A DNA stretch of 64,000 nt from Sunxiuqinia indica (GTDB taxonomy: Bacteria > Bacteroidota > Bacteroidia > Bacteroidales > Prolixibacteraceae): NCBI RefSeq assembly GCF_009847015.1, contig NZ_WVEM01000006.1:248001-312000 (forward strand). Reading direction: 5' to 3'. This document shows positions 19,384 through 28,824 of this stretch, in pieces. The translations under genes and the position numbers were made by a program. The stretch's first letter is position 1. Each line of letters opens with the position of its first letter. Under the pieces are notes generated by a model. It ran no database searches. It saw nothing but the letters and a program-made list of their open reading frames with translations, and had not been told where the DNA came from.

Positions 19384-21762
19384 TTACTCATACCTCAGCG
19401 CTTCAACCGGATTTCGCGTAGCCGCCCGCCAACTCTGCCAACTCACCGTTAATAGTGCAATACCAAGCGCCAGCAATCCGGCCAAGGCAAAGATCCACCA
19501 GCTTAAGGTTGTTTTGTAGGCAAAGTTTTCGAGCCACTTATTCATGGCGTAGTAAGCAATGGGTGTAGCTATTACAAAGGCTATGGCTACCCATTTTATA
19601 AAGTCTTTGTTGAGCATTATTAATACTTCGGAGATTTTTGCGCCGTTTACTTTGCGGATGCCGATTTCTTTTGTTTTCATTAAAATGGTATTATATGTCA
19701 TCCCTAGAAGTCCCATAACTGATAGAATAACAGCTAATATTGAAAATGCACTCACCAGCTTAGACTGGTTCTTCTCATGTTCATAGAACTGATTGATTTG
19801 ATCTGTCAGGTAATACGTATTGACAATTTTATCAGGTGATATCTCTTTAAAAAGCTGATGAATACTTTCCCGAACTTCACCATCGTTGATCCCCGAAGTT
19901 TTAATGGCAAACAGACGCATGTGGTCCGGATGTTGCTGAATGATTACCATGGGTTGAATCAAATCGCGCAATGAATGAGCGCTAAAATCTTTGACAATTC
20001 CCCGAACATGAAAGCCATTAAAGATATCGCCAGCTTTCAGATTATATTTTAATGCTGCCGATTCGTTAAAAATGACATCGCGCCGCTCTTCGTTAAAATC
20101 ATTGAATCCTTCGCCATCTATCAACTGCATTTGCAAAAGATCAACCATTCCCTTGCCCATGATTAAGCCATCGAAAGCGACCTTTTCACCTTCATACTGC
20201 AATTTTACAGGAAGAAAATTATTGAACGGTGGAATAAATGAAGAACCCGCACTAGTGATAACCCCTGGTAGTTTTTCCACCTCATTTTTAATAACGTGAA
20301 ACTGGCTGGTTAATTCTTCAGAATTAAGTTCGCAAACCAATACATGCTCGGGATTGATCGCAGTGAAATTTGTAAGGGCATAATTGATTTGTTTTTTGAG
20401 CGTGAGCACGCCAGTAATCAAAACGATAAAAATTATAAAATGAAGACTCAAAAATGAATTCCGCCACTGTTTTGAACCTGGACTGTTTGTTGACTTCCCG
20501 GAAAGAAGCAAAACTGCAGAGACTCCTGAAACTGTTGATCCAATAAGAATACCCGATAAAGACCCTGTGACAAGAATAATTGCAATTAAAACCAGCCAGG
20601 TTCGCCACATCAAAAACACATCCAGATCAAGTGTTAGGCTTAGTGTGTTGTTAATAAATGGAATGCCAGCCACAATAACGGCAATCGCGGGTAGAAGGCT
20701 TAACAATGTGCTGAAATTAGATTCAAAAAGGATTTGCTTTCTGATGGAATTTTGCGACGCTCCCAACGCCTTTTTAGCCCCAAGTTCTTTTAATCTGGAA
20801 TTGATCTTTGCTTTTGTCAGAAACACATAGTTAACCATGGCAATAAGCAGAATTAACAAGGCAATGGCGATATAATAGATCAACTCTACAGCATTGCCCT
20901 CACGAACAAAGTGATTGGCAGTAAGTGTATTCGACTGCAAATAAATATCAGTAACCGATTGGAGACGAAAATCTATTTTTTGCCGTTTTTCATCGTCTGA
21001 AAATTTCTTATATTTTTGCATTCTTTCGGCAACCTTATCAGGATTGATTGAAGGAGACAACTGAAGATATGTGTAAAAAGCATTACGATCCCAATTTTTA
21101 AATTCTACATAACCACTGTTATATTGTCCGAACATTTTCTTTTCAAACCCAAATATTTCCCCGCTCAAATTGAGGCTTGCAATGAATTTAGGATTAAGTG
21201 TTGAAGTGGAAGGGAAATCGGCATAAACACCAGTGATTACCAACGAAATAAACTGCTGGTTAAGACGAACCTCAAGTGTTTTCCCGAGCGCACTTTCGTT
21301 TTTGAAATATTTCTGTGCCATCTTATCTGAGATGGTTACCTCACCCCGTGATTGAGCAGGAACACCAAGTTTCAAATTAATTCCTAAACATTGAAAGATA
21401 GAAGCGTCTGCAAAAGCAAATAGCTCGTCCTGGAGAATTTCATTGTTTTGGTTTTTTACCTCGACATCAGATGTTTGGTAATATCTAAAAAAGTCATCGA
21501 CAAATGACAAGTCCGATTTTATAGCTTCCCCCAGCGGATAGGAAGTCCGGCAATCATCACCCTGAACCACTCGATATAAGTTTTGATGATTGGGAATAAA
21601 AAGGTCGAACGAATTTTCATGAATATATAGCAGCGCCAGTAACATAATACAGCCAAGCCCAATCCCGAGCCCCAAAATGCTGATAGCAGATTGAATTTTG
21701 TTTTTCAAGATTCCACGGATAGTGATTTTAAAATTGGTGTTCATATAGTAGTTCTTTATCAT
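19384..21762 (-). CDS. FtsX/MacB-type ABC transporter permease (copy 3)
   Basis: A 792-residue permease with N-terminal TM segment (SILGLGIGLGCIMLLALLYI), periplasmic MacB-like domain, a central FtsX block including AIALLILLIAMVNYVFLT and KINSRLKELGAKKALGAS, a second periplasmic region, and a C-terminal FtsX block ending RNPVEALRYE. A start at 21744 (MNTNFKITIRG) is also possible. The gene lies 20 bp after the stop of the permease at 21783, which indicates co-transcription. Its last 100 residues match copies 1, 2 and 4 with only a few changes (for example SEVLIMLNKDFIKWVAIAFV). The substrate is unknown. Confidence 0.92.
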   Translation of the reverse strand: MIKNYYMNTNFKITIRGILKNKIQSAISILGLGIGLGCIMLLALLYIHENSFDLFIPNHQNLYRVVQGDDCRTSYPLGEAIKSDLSFVDDFFRYYQTSDVEVKNQNNEILQDELFAFADASIFQCLGINLKLGVPAQSRGEVTISDKMAQKYFKNESALGKTLEVRLNQQFISLVITGVYADFPSTSTLNPKFIASLNLSGEIFGFEKKMFGQYNSGYVEFKNWDRNAFYTYLQLSPSINPDKVAERMQKYKKFSDDEKRQKIDFRLQSVTDIYLQSNTLTANHFVREGNAVELIYYIAIALLILLIAMVNYVFLTKAKINSRLKELGAKKALGASQNSIRKQILFESNFSTLLSLLPAIAVIVAGIPFINNTLSLTLDLDVFLMWRTWLVLIAIILVTGSLSGILIGSTVSGVSAVLLLSGKSTNSPGSKQWRNSFLSLHFIIFIVLITGVLTLKKQINYALTNFTAINPEHVLVCELNSEELTSQFHVIKNEVEKLPGVITSAGSSFIPPFNNFLPVKLQYEGEKVAFDGLIMGKGMVDLLQMQLIDGEGFNDFNEERRDVIFNESAALKYNLKAGDIFNGFHVRGIVKDFSAHSLRDLIQPMVIIQQHPDHMRLFAIKTSGINDGEVRESIHQLFKEISPDKIVNTYYLTDQINQFYEHEKNQSKLVSAFSILAVILSVMGLLGMTYNTILMKTKEIGIRKVNGAKISEVLIMLNKDFIKWVAIAFVIATPIAYYAMNKWLENFAYKTTLSWWIFALAGLLALGIALLTVSWQSWRAATRNPVEALRYE

Positions 21763-21782
21763 TAATAGATTTAGGCGTTTAA

Positions 21783-24230
21783 TTACTCATACCTCAACGC
21801 CTCAACCGGGTTCCGCGTAGCGGCTCTCCAGCTTTGCCAACTAACCGTTAATAAAGCAATTCCCAAAGCCAGCAAACCTGCAAGTGCAAAAATCCACCAG
21901 CTCAAACTGGTTTTATAAGCAAAGTTTTCGAGCCATTTATTCATCGCATACCAAGCAATGGGGGTCGCGATCACAAAAGCAATCGCCACCCACTTTACAA
22001 AGTCTTTATTGAGCATAGCCATAACTTCAGATATTTTGGCGCCATTTACCTTACGGATGCCGATTTCTTTTGCCCGCCGCCGGGAAATGTGCAGAGTAAT
22101 GGCAAACAGCCCCATCATAGCAATGAAGATAGCAATTCCGGTGAACAGCAAAATGAACGTTTTTAAACTGGCTTCCCGATTGTATTGAACCTCAAATTTC
22201 TTATCTAAAAAGGAATAGCTAAATGGTGCATCAGGATATGCACTATTCCATTTATTTTTAATAAAATCGATGGTTGTGCCCATGTTTCCAGGTTTTACGC
22301 GGACCGACACATAATTATGAAAACGATCAAATAAAATGGCAAACGGACGAATGTTTTTATAGTAGCTCTCGAAATGAATATCCTGTACAACACCTATGAT
22401 ATTCAGTCTCGTTAGTTGTTCCTGATTCGCACGAATCTCGCTGTCGTAAATAAATGAACCCACTGGGTCTTTCAAGCCAAGACTTTTGACGGCCGATTCA
22501 CTTAGAATAATACTGTGGCTATCATCGTAATTTTTTGCAAAGTCACGGCCTTCAATTAAATGTAGTCCTATCGTCTGGATAAAATCGTAATTTCCCCGAT
22601 ATGGGATCACCATGTGATTGGCCGGATCACCTTGCTTTTTCATGTAAAGTGGTGTGTTATAATCGCCATCACCGGGAACAGTGCTTGAAGTAGTAATTGA
22701 AACAATGGAAGGATCATCCAGCAATTCCGATTTAAAATTGTCAAAGTTCTGGCGCAATCCCCAAACCGGAGCATCTAAAACCACCACATGTTCCTGATCG
22801 TAACCAGGATTTTTATGCATAAAAAAACTCAATTGGCGGCTTACCAATATTGAAACAGAAATCAGGATGATGGCTATAACAAATTGGCCGGTTACCATCA
22901 ACTGGCGAGCTGTACTCTTACTGCTATAAGCTGTTTGGTTTTTAATAAGAAAAACACTGTTATCTGCTGCCAACCTAATGGCCGAAAACATTCCACCTCC
23001 ACTACCTATCAGGACAATCAATCCTACAATCAAGAGGTATGTAAGTGGTGTAGAAAAAAGAGCAAGATTACCAATTCCGGGAGAAAGCGGTTCAAGATTC
23101 TTATAACTTATCCAGCTAAGAATAACCGCCAATACCATAGCAACCGATGCAATTCCGAGCGATTCCAGCATGAAACCTGAAAAGATGTCTTTTCGTCCGG
23201 CACCGGATATTTTTCTCAAGGCGATTTCTTTAGCCCGTCCCATATTATTGACGGTGAGCAAATTCACGTAATTCAAAAACGCAACAACCAATACAAGTAG
23301 AGCTGTTCCAATAGCAATATAAACATTGTTAACCCGACTGTTTGGTTTCAGCTCGCTTTCAAAATCGGAATGCAAATGGATATCAGTCACGGGTTGGAGC
23401 AGAAAATGCCAGTAATCATGTCCCGGGGTCTCGGTCGTGGAAAACTCCTTATTGAATCCGCCGTTGATATACGTTTCAACCAATTGCCCCAGTTTCTTTT
23501 CAACCTGTTTCGGGTTGGCTCCTGATGAGAGCATCGCATAAGTATAGTAAGTGCTGTTAAGCCAATGATCGGTGTTGCTATCAGGATCGCCACTACTGGC
23601 AAACAGAATATCAAAGTCAAAATGGGTCTGTTGCTTCGGTTTTTGACAGATTCCTGTAACCTGATAGGGACGATATCGCCCCCAAATTTTTAGACTGAGC
23701 GATTTACCGGGAATTATGCCCTGATCATAAGCTTCCTTCCCAAAGTACTTGATGGCTGTTTCTTTGGTCAACACAATCGTCTTTGGGTTCTTTAAAACTG
23801 TTTCGGCATCCCCCTGAATTAACTCCAACTGAAAGACTTCAAAAAAATTAGAGTCAGCCTCCACGACCTGTCTTTCATTAAAGGCCAGAATATGATCTGG
23901 ATCCGAATCATTTTTAACTGAAATATTGGGCCACTTCCAAAGTCGGGTGGCCTTTTCCACTTCGGGGATTTCGCGAACGAGTGTTTTTGCTAATGGCGGA
24001 GCAGCCATTGCCGAACTAAAATCAATGCCACTCATTTCAATTTTTGCTGCCACCCGGTACAAACGCTCATGCGACGGATACCAACGATCGTAGCTTGTTT
24101 CGTTGACCACGTAGGCATAAACCAACAGAGAACAAACAAAAGCAATGGTCAATCCGAGTAGATTGATACCCGAAATGAATTTGTTCTTCAAAAAGCCCCT
24201 GCTCGCAAATTTCAAAAATAGTTTTAGCAT
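21783..24230 (-). CDS. FtsX/MacB-type ABC transporter permease (copy 4)
   Basis: An 815-residue inner-membrane permease. The first TM segment is INLLGLTIAFVCSLLVYAYV, followed by a periplasmic MacB-like domain, a central FtsX block (YIAIGTALLVLVVAFLNYVN, then MGRAKEIALRKISGAGRKD), a second TM and periplasmic domain, and the shared C-terminal module from AKEIGIRKVNGAKISEVM to EALRYE. It is the first of the four related permeases after the ATPase at 24325 and so the likeliest direct partner of that ATPase. The intervening 95 bases contain a permease-tail remnant (24262-24324). Confidence 0.92.
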   Translation of the reverse strand: MLKLFLKFASRGFLKNKFISGINLLGLTIAFVCSLLVYAYVVNETSYDRWYPSHERLYRVAAKIEMSGIDFSSAMAAPPLAKTLVREIPEVEKATRLWKWPNISVKNDSDPDHILAFNERQVVEADSNFFEVFQLELIQGDAETVLKNPKTIVLTKETAIKYFGKEAYDQGIIPGKSLSLKIWGRYRPYQVTGICQKPKQQTHFDFDILFASSGDPDSNTDHWLNSTYYTYAMLSSGANPKQVEKKLGQLVETYINGGFNKEFSTTETPGHDYWHFLLQPVTDIHLHSDFESELKPNSRVNNVYIAIGTALLVLVVAFLNYVNLLTVNNMGRAKEIALRKISGAGRKDIFSGFMLESLGIASVAMVLAVILSWISYKNLEPLSPGIGNLALFSTPLTYLLIVGLIVLIGSGGGMFSAIRLAADNSVFLIKNQTAYSSKSTARQLMVTGQFVIAIILISVSILVSRQLSFFMHKNPGYDQEHVVVLDAPVWGLRQNFDNFKSELLDDPSIVSITTSSTVPGDGDYNTPLYMKKQGDPANHMVIPYRGNYDFIQTIGLHLIEGRDFAKNYDDSHSIILSESAVKSLGLKDPVGSFIYDSEIRANQEQLTRLNIIGVVQDIHFESYYKNIRPFAILFDRFHNYVSVRVKPGNMGTTIDFIKNKWNSAYPDAPFSYSFLDKKFEVQYNREASLKTFILLFTGIAIFIAMMGLFAITLHISRRRAKEIGIRKVNGAKISEVMAMLNKDFVKWVAIAFVIATPIAWYAMNKWLENFAYKTSLSWWIFALAGLLALGIALLTVSWQSWRAATRNPVEALRYE

Positions 24231-24261
24231 CGTTTATTAGGTTTTGATTTTTAGTTTAATT

Positions 24262-24324
24262 CTACCGCAGCGCCTCTACCGGGTTCCTCGTCTCAGATCT
24301 CCGCCAATTTTGCGCCTTATAGTT
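24262..24324 (-). pseudogene. Orphan FtsX permease tail directly behind the ATPase stop codon
   Basis: Immediately after the TAG that ends the ATPase, and in the same frame, the minus strand encodes NYKAQNWRRSETRNPVEALR and then TAG. The segment RNPVEALR is identical to the permease tails and the preceding residues are weakly similar to SWQSWRAAT. It is most simply the last trace of a permease once located behind the ATPase. Frame agreement with the ATPase may be chance. Confidence 0.75.
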
Positions 24325-25020
24325 CTATTCTGTTAACAATTCGGCCTTGTTTATTTTGTCTGCCCTAATAAGTCCATCTTCCAATCGAATGATGCGTTTT
24401 CCGTATCCTGCAAATTTTTCGTTGTGGGTAACCTGAATGATGGTCATTCCCTCGTTGTTCAATTCACGAAGCACCTCCATAATCATTTCGCCCTGTGTTG
24501 AATGAAGATTTCCCGTAGGTTCGTCGGCCAGCAGAAGTTTTGGTTTGCCCACAATGGCACGGGCTATTCCAACCAGCTGCTGTTGACCGCCCGAAAGTTG
24601 TGGCGGGAAAAGGTCTTTTTTGGCCACCATATTAAACCGGTCGAGCAGATCGGCAACCATCGCTTTACGCTCTTTGCTTTTTACACCTTTGTAAATAAGC
24701 GGTGTTTCAATATTTTCATACACTGTCATTTCTTCAATGAGATGATAGGCCTGAAAAATAAATCCCATAAAATTACGGTGGTATTCCACTTTGGCCTTTT
24801 CCTTCAGGTCGAGTACTGATTTATCGTATAGCAAATAACCTCCGGCTGATGGAGCATCGAGCAATCCTATAATATTCAGCAAAGTTGACTTGCCCGAACC
24901 GCTAGGCCCCATTATACTTAGAAATTCGCCTTCCTGTACTTCCATGCTAACAGACTTAAGAACAAAAGTCCGCTGAAACTTTGAATCGTAATACTTGTCA
25001 ATGTTGGATAGTTGTATCAT
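24325..25020 (-). CDS. ABC transporter ATP-binding protein, MacB/LolD type, with unusual signature residues
   Basis: A 231-residue nucleotide-binding subunit. Walker A is GPSGSGKST (about 40-48), the Q-loop lies in FMGFIFQAYHLI, the signature is LSGGQQQLVGIARA, Walker B is [13 protein letters not shown], and the H-loop is QVTHNEKFA. Two positions depart from the usual LolD/MacB pattern: the signature-helix Arg is Leu (QQQLVG against QQQRVA) and the D-loop Asp is His (GNLHS against GNLDS). All catalytic residues proper remain. It precedes four related permeases and probably energises them. Confidence 0.93.
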   Translation of the reverse strand: MIQLSNIDKYYDSKFQRTFVLKSVSMEVQEGEFLSIMGPSGSGKSTLLNIIGLLDAPSAGGYLLYDKSVLDLKEKAKVEYHRNFMGFIFQAYHLIEEMTVYENIETPLIYKGVKSKERKAMVADLLDRFNMVAKKDLFPPQLSGGQQQLVGIARAIVGKPKLLLADEPTGNLHSTQGEMIMEVLRELNNEGMTIIQVTHNEKFAGYGKRIIRLEDGLIRADKINKAELLTE

Positions 25021-25094
25021 AATATTTAAACGTTAGTTATAGATTGATTTATTCTTTAGTCTGTATTTCAATTTCATTCTGTTCGTTTTAGTAA

Positions 25095-25140
25095 TTGTCA
25101 TTAGCTTTTGCTGGTTCTCCCTTCAGGGAGCTAGAGGGTG
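25095..25140. repeat. Short stem-like repeat between ATPase and permease
   Basis: The stretch CTCCCTTCAGGGAGCTAGAG (25117-25136) can fold on itself (CTCCCT with AGGGAG) and resembles short interspersed palindromes of Bacteroidota genomes. It lies in the 130-base gap before the ATPase at 24325. The call rests on pattern only. Confidence 0.35.
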
Positions 25141-25150
25141 CAAAAGCAGA

Positions 25151-27499
25151 CTATTCATACCGCAATGCTTCCACCGGATTCCGCGTTGCCGCTTTCCAGC
25201 TTTGCCAGCTCACTGCCATAAAGGCTATAAACAATGCAAAAGCCGCACTGATCAGAAAATATAAAGGAGTAATAGATACCCGGTTTACAAAATGTTGTAA
25301 CCATTGATGCATGGTAAAATAACTGCCAACAAAAGCGATAACAATGGCAATAAGAACCAGGATAAACGTTTCTTTTAACAGCTCTCGCACAACCTGTGTT
25401 TCAGTACTGCCAATTACCCTCCGTATTCCGATCTCTTTTCTGCGTCGGTTTACATTCATCACCGAAAGTGCCATTAATCCAATAAAACTGATTATGATCG
25501 CCAGTCCGGCACCGGTAGTCACCAGTTTTATCATACGCTCTTCGTTGGTGTACTTATTGGCGTAAACATCGGTCAACTGAAACTTGCTGATAATGAGTTC
25601 CGGCGAATAACTTTTAATTACTTCATCAATTTGGGCCAGCTGCGCAGACGTAGTTCCTGCTTTTGTACGCACATAAAGGTTATTTACATTGTTGCGGTAA
25701 TTTGTAATAACAAGTGGCGCAATTGGTGCTCCGGGATGATCGATGTAGTAAAAATCCTTTGCAATCGCAATCACTGTTAAAGGTTCATCAAACATATCAA
25801 CAAGGCTGCCAACTTTCACATCAGGCCCCAGCATTTTTGCCGCTGCCTGGTTAAGAATTACTGCCTTTTTATCTGATTCAGACTTATTAAAATACCGGCC
25901 GTCAACCAATTCAAGTTGCATGGTTTTTGCAAATCCGGGATGTACACGATATTCGTCGATACCTTTTAAATTACCGGGATCGCCGTATTTTTTTATTCCC
26001 TGTCCGCTTGAGCCTTGTCCCATCGCATGATCGGAAACAGCCACATCTTCAACAAATGCCAGTTGCGACAATTCATCAGCAATAGACGACGCACTTCTTC
26101 GCACCTCGTTATTCAGGTTGGTAATTCCGATTACATTCTCGGGATTAAAACCAAGTGGCACTTCCTTTAAATAGTTCACCTGGGCAAAAACAATTACCAG
26201 CGCACTAATGAGAAAAACAGAAATGGAAAACTGCGAAATAACGGCAATGCGCGACAAAGTGCTTTTGCGCTTTACTTTAGACGACTTTCCTTTAAGCGCA
26301 TTTACCAGGTTTAATTTCGACAGATAATAACTTGGATAAGCCCCCGAAACCAGTATTAAAACGGTAAGGATTGCCATAACCAGTAAAATACCGGAGAAGG
26401 AAAACATGTCTGAAAGTTCGATCTGGCTTTTCATTAGCCTCGCAAACGCGGGTTGAACAAGCGCTGTTAGTCCCAATGCTAACACAAACGACAAAAGACT
26501 GATTACCGATGTTTCGGTGAAGAACAACCGCGACAACGTGCTTTGCGTTGCTCCCAACGATTTTCGTGAAGCAATTTCTGCAATCCGTTTTTCGCCATGC
26601 AAAACATACAAGTTGATGTAATTTACCATGGCAATAAGCAGCATCAAAAAGGCAATGCCTGCAATAATAAACACGTGTGTCAAATTGGCTTTTGGCGAAA
26701 GATCGAAATCAACAACGGTATGTAAATGTAGATCTGCCAGCAGCTCAGTCCCAGTTTCCACCGTAAGATTGAATGGTTCTCCCCACGGTTTCATCAGCTC
26801 GTTGTTTGCAGCGGCTATTTTTTCGCCTACCGAAGCTAAATCGGCATTTTCATCAATTCTGAAATAAGTGTAAAGCTCCAGTCCTCCCCAGTTCTCGGGA
26901 TGAACCGTTTGCATCGACACCAGCAAATCGAAATTAAAGTGTGTGTTATTGGGTAAATCATTTATTACACCGGTTACGGTAGCCTGCTGCTCCGAAACAT
27001 TCAGCACCTTACCAACACAATCTACGGTGTTGAATACTTTTAATGCCGTTGACCGGGTAATTACCGCATTGTTTTCACCCTGCAAAGCATCGTTGCTGTT
27101 TCCCTGAATGAGCTCCAGTCCGAAAACATCAAAAAACTCTTTATCGGCATACAACAGCTGCAAATTGGAGAATTTTTGCTTCTCAAATTCTGCTGTAGTA
27201 TTCCAGCCGTTATAAATCTGAGTGGCCGATCTTATTCCCGGAACCCGCGATGTGATTTCGGTATAAGCTTTGCGCAAACAAATGGCGTAATTGGTGGTGT
27301 TTCCATTTTCGGTAACTGCATTGTAAAGACGAAGAACATTGTTTTTTGTTTGAAAATGCTGGTCGTAACTTAACTCGTGTTTCAGGTAAACCGACAATAA
27401 CAATACGGCACTTAATCCAATGGCCAATCCGGGCAGGTTTACAAAAACCAGCAAGGGATTTCGCCTAAACATTCTGAATATAAATCGTAAATTTTTCAT
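25151..27499 (-). CDS. FtsX/MacB-type ABC transporter permease (copy 5, distinct subfamily)
   Basis: A 782-residue permease with TM segment LPGLAIGLSAVLLLSVYL at the N-terminus, periplasmic MacB-like domain, central FtsX block (AGIAFLMLLIAMVNYINLYV, then KRIAEIASRKSLGATQSTLS), second periplasmic region, and a C-terminal FtsX block (EIGIRRVIGSTETQVVRELL). Unlike copies 1-4 its last 100 residues are not homogenised; only the final tail SWQSWKAATRNPVEALRYE is shared. It follows the canonical ATPase at 27584 by 84 bp, so these two most likely form one complete transporter. Confidence 0.93.
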   Translation of the reverse strand: MKNLRFIFRMFRRNPLLVFVNLPGLAIGLSAVLLLSVYLKHELSYDQHFQTKNNVLRLYNAVTENGNTTNYAICLRKAYTEITSRVPGIRSATQIYNGWNTTAEFEKQKFSNLQLLYADKEFFDVFGLELIQGNSNDALQGENNAVITRSTALKVFNTVDCVGKVLNVSEQQATVTGVINDLPNNTHFNFDLLVSMQTVHPENWGGLELYTYFRIDENADLASVGEKIAAANNELMKPWGEPFNLTVETGTELLADLHLHTVVDFDLSPKANLTHVFIIAGIAFLMLLIAMVNYINLYVLHGEKRIAEIASRKSLGATQSTLSRLFFTETSVISLLSFVLALGLTALVQPAFARLMKSQIELSDMFSFSGILLVMAILTVLILVSGAYPSYYLSKLNLVNALKGKSSKVKRKSTLSRIAVISQFSISVFLISALVIVFAQVNYLKEVPLGFNPENVIGITNLNNEVRRSASSIADELSQLAFVEDVAVSDHAMGQGSSGQGIKKYGDPGNLKGIDEYRVHPGFAKTMQLELVDGRYFNKSESDKKAVILNQAAAKMLGPDVKVGSLVDMFDEPLTVIAIAKDFYYIDHPGAPIAPLVITNYRNNVNNLYVRTKAGTTSAQLAQIDEVIKSYSPELIISKFQLTDVYANKYTNEERMIKLVTTGAGLAIIISFIGLMALSVMNVNRRRKEIGIRRVIGSTETQVVRELLKETFILVLIAIVIAFVGSYFTMHQWLQHFVNRVSITPLYFLISAAFALFIAFMAVSWQSWKAATRNPVEALRYE

Positions 27500-27583
27500 G
27501 GCTTTCGATTTAATGAAGGGTACGGAACAGAGAGCATGGCGTTAACTTCTCTCTGCCCATTGCACTTTGCGCACCGCTCATTG

Positions 27584-28282
27584 TTACAGCAGCATCTCCC
27601 CAATTTCCTTTTTCACTTCTTCGGTTAAAATCTGTCCATCAAATAAATTCACAACCCGGTGTGCAAATTCAGAATCGTGCAAAGAGTGCGTTACCATTAC
27701 AATGGTGGTGCCTTCCTGGTTTAGCTCGGTAAGCAGGTTCATGACTTCCAGTCCGTTTTTCGAGTCGAGGTTACCAGTTGGCTCATCGGCAAGAATTAAC
27801 TTCGGATTGGCAACTACAGCACGAGCAATGGCTACACGTTGCTGCTGACCACCTGAAAGTTGCTGCGGAAAGTGTTTCCGGCGATGACTAATTTTCATCC
27901 GTTCCAGCACTTTTTCGACCATGGCTTTTCGCTCGCTGGCTTTTAGTTTCAGATAGATGAGTGGCAGCTCCACATTTTCATACACATTTAGTTCATCAAT
28001 CAGGTTGAAGCTTTGGAACACAAACCCAATGTTCCCTTTTCGGAGCTGGGTGCGGTTTCGCTCTTTCAACTGGCCCACTTCTTTCTGATCGAAGAAATAC
28101 TCGCCCCCAGAGGGATTATCGAGCAGACCAATGATATTGAGCAACGTTGACTTACCACAACCCGATGGTCCCATAATGGCAACAAACTCGCCTTTCTGCA
28201 CATGCAGACTGACTTGATTCAACGCACTGGTTTCAATATCTTCCGTGCGAAATACTTTGGTTAAGTTTACTGTTCGTATCAT
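27584..28282 (-). CDS. ABC transporter ATP-binding protein, MacB/LolD type
   Basis: A 232-residue nucleotide-binding subunit with all canonical motifs: Walker [10 protein letters not shown] (about 40-48), Q-loop in [11 protein letters not shown], signature [14 protein letters not shown], Walker [14 protein letters not shown] and the H-loop in MVTHSLHD. It probably drives the FtsX permease at 25151. With the membrane-fusion protein at 28825 and the TolC-like protein at 30235 it would make a tripartite MacAB-TolC-like pump that spans the envelope and takes substrate from the periplasm. That assembly is inferred from gene order. Confidence 0.96.
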   Translation of the reverse strand: MIRTVNLTKVFRTEDIETSALNQVSLHVQKGEFVAIMGPSGCGKSTLLNIIGLLDNPSGGEYFFDQKEVGQLKERNRTQLRKGNIGFVFQSFNLIDELNVYENVELPLIYLKLKASERKAMVEKVLERMKISHRRKHFPQQLSGGQQQRVAIARAVVANPKLILADEPTGNLDSKNGLEVMNLLTELNQEGTTIVMVTHSLHDSEFAHRVVNLFDGQILTEEVKKEIGEMLL

Positions 28283-28364
28283 ATTTTCTCTTTACTGGTT
28301 GAATGGTTACAAGGTCACAGGTTAAATGGTATGAGGTTTGCCGGGCATTTCCTTGTCTTAAAAT

Positions 28365-28745
28365 CTACCCTTTCACCTTACCACCTTTTTCCCTGATACG
28401 CTCTCTATATGTTATCATTTTTTGAATCATCGCTGAAAGAATTATAGTCCTATCAATAAGCGATTCATTATTCTCTATCAAATAAATCTTGTTGGCAATA
28501 ATTAATTGAGTTCTTAGCTCAACACATGATCCTTTTGCCATTTTCAAAAATCGAATGAACTCGTTATTCGACTGACAATCAGACCCCTCAGAGATATTTG
28601 AAGGAATAGAGACCGCAGATCTTTGAATTTGATCTCTAAGTCCAAAATCATTACATGACTTAAGCAAAGAATAAACCTCAACTGCCATGTTCACTCCTTC
28701 TTTCCAAATCTTTAAATCTTCGAATTTCTCTATTCTATTTTCCAT
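28365..28745 (-). CDS. Four-helix bundle protein (S23/23S rRNA intervening-sequence family)
   Basis: A 126-residue protein of the four-helix bundle family (TIGR02436-like). It starts MENRIEKFEDLKIWKEG and carries the family-typical GLRDQIQRSAVSIPSNISEG and then FLKMAKGSCVELRTQL. Members occur within 23S rRNA intervening sequences or as orphan genes scattered in Bacteroidota genomes; a biochemical role is not established. It interrupts the efflux operon between the membrane-fusion gene and the ATPase and is flanked by similar CTACCCTTTCACC / CTACCCTGTCACCC stretches. Nothing suggests it takes part in transport. Confidence 0.9.
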   Translation of the reverse strand: MENRIEKFEDLKIWKEGVNMAVEVYSLLKSCNDFGLRDQIQRSAVSIPSNISEGSDCQSNNEFIRFLKMAKGSCVELRTQLIIANKIYLIENNESLIDRTIILSAMIQKMITYRERIREKGGKVKG

Positions 28746-28824
28746 TATTACATAGTATTAGGATGAAGAAATAAAAGATACAAAGTTTTCACCGTTTTAC
28801 CTTTTACCATTCTACCCTGTCACC

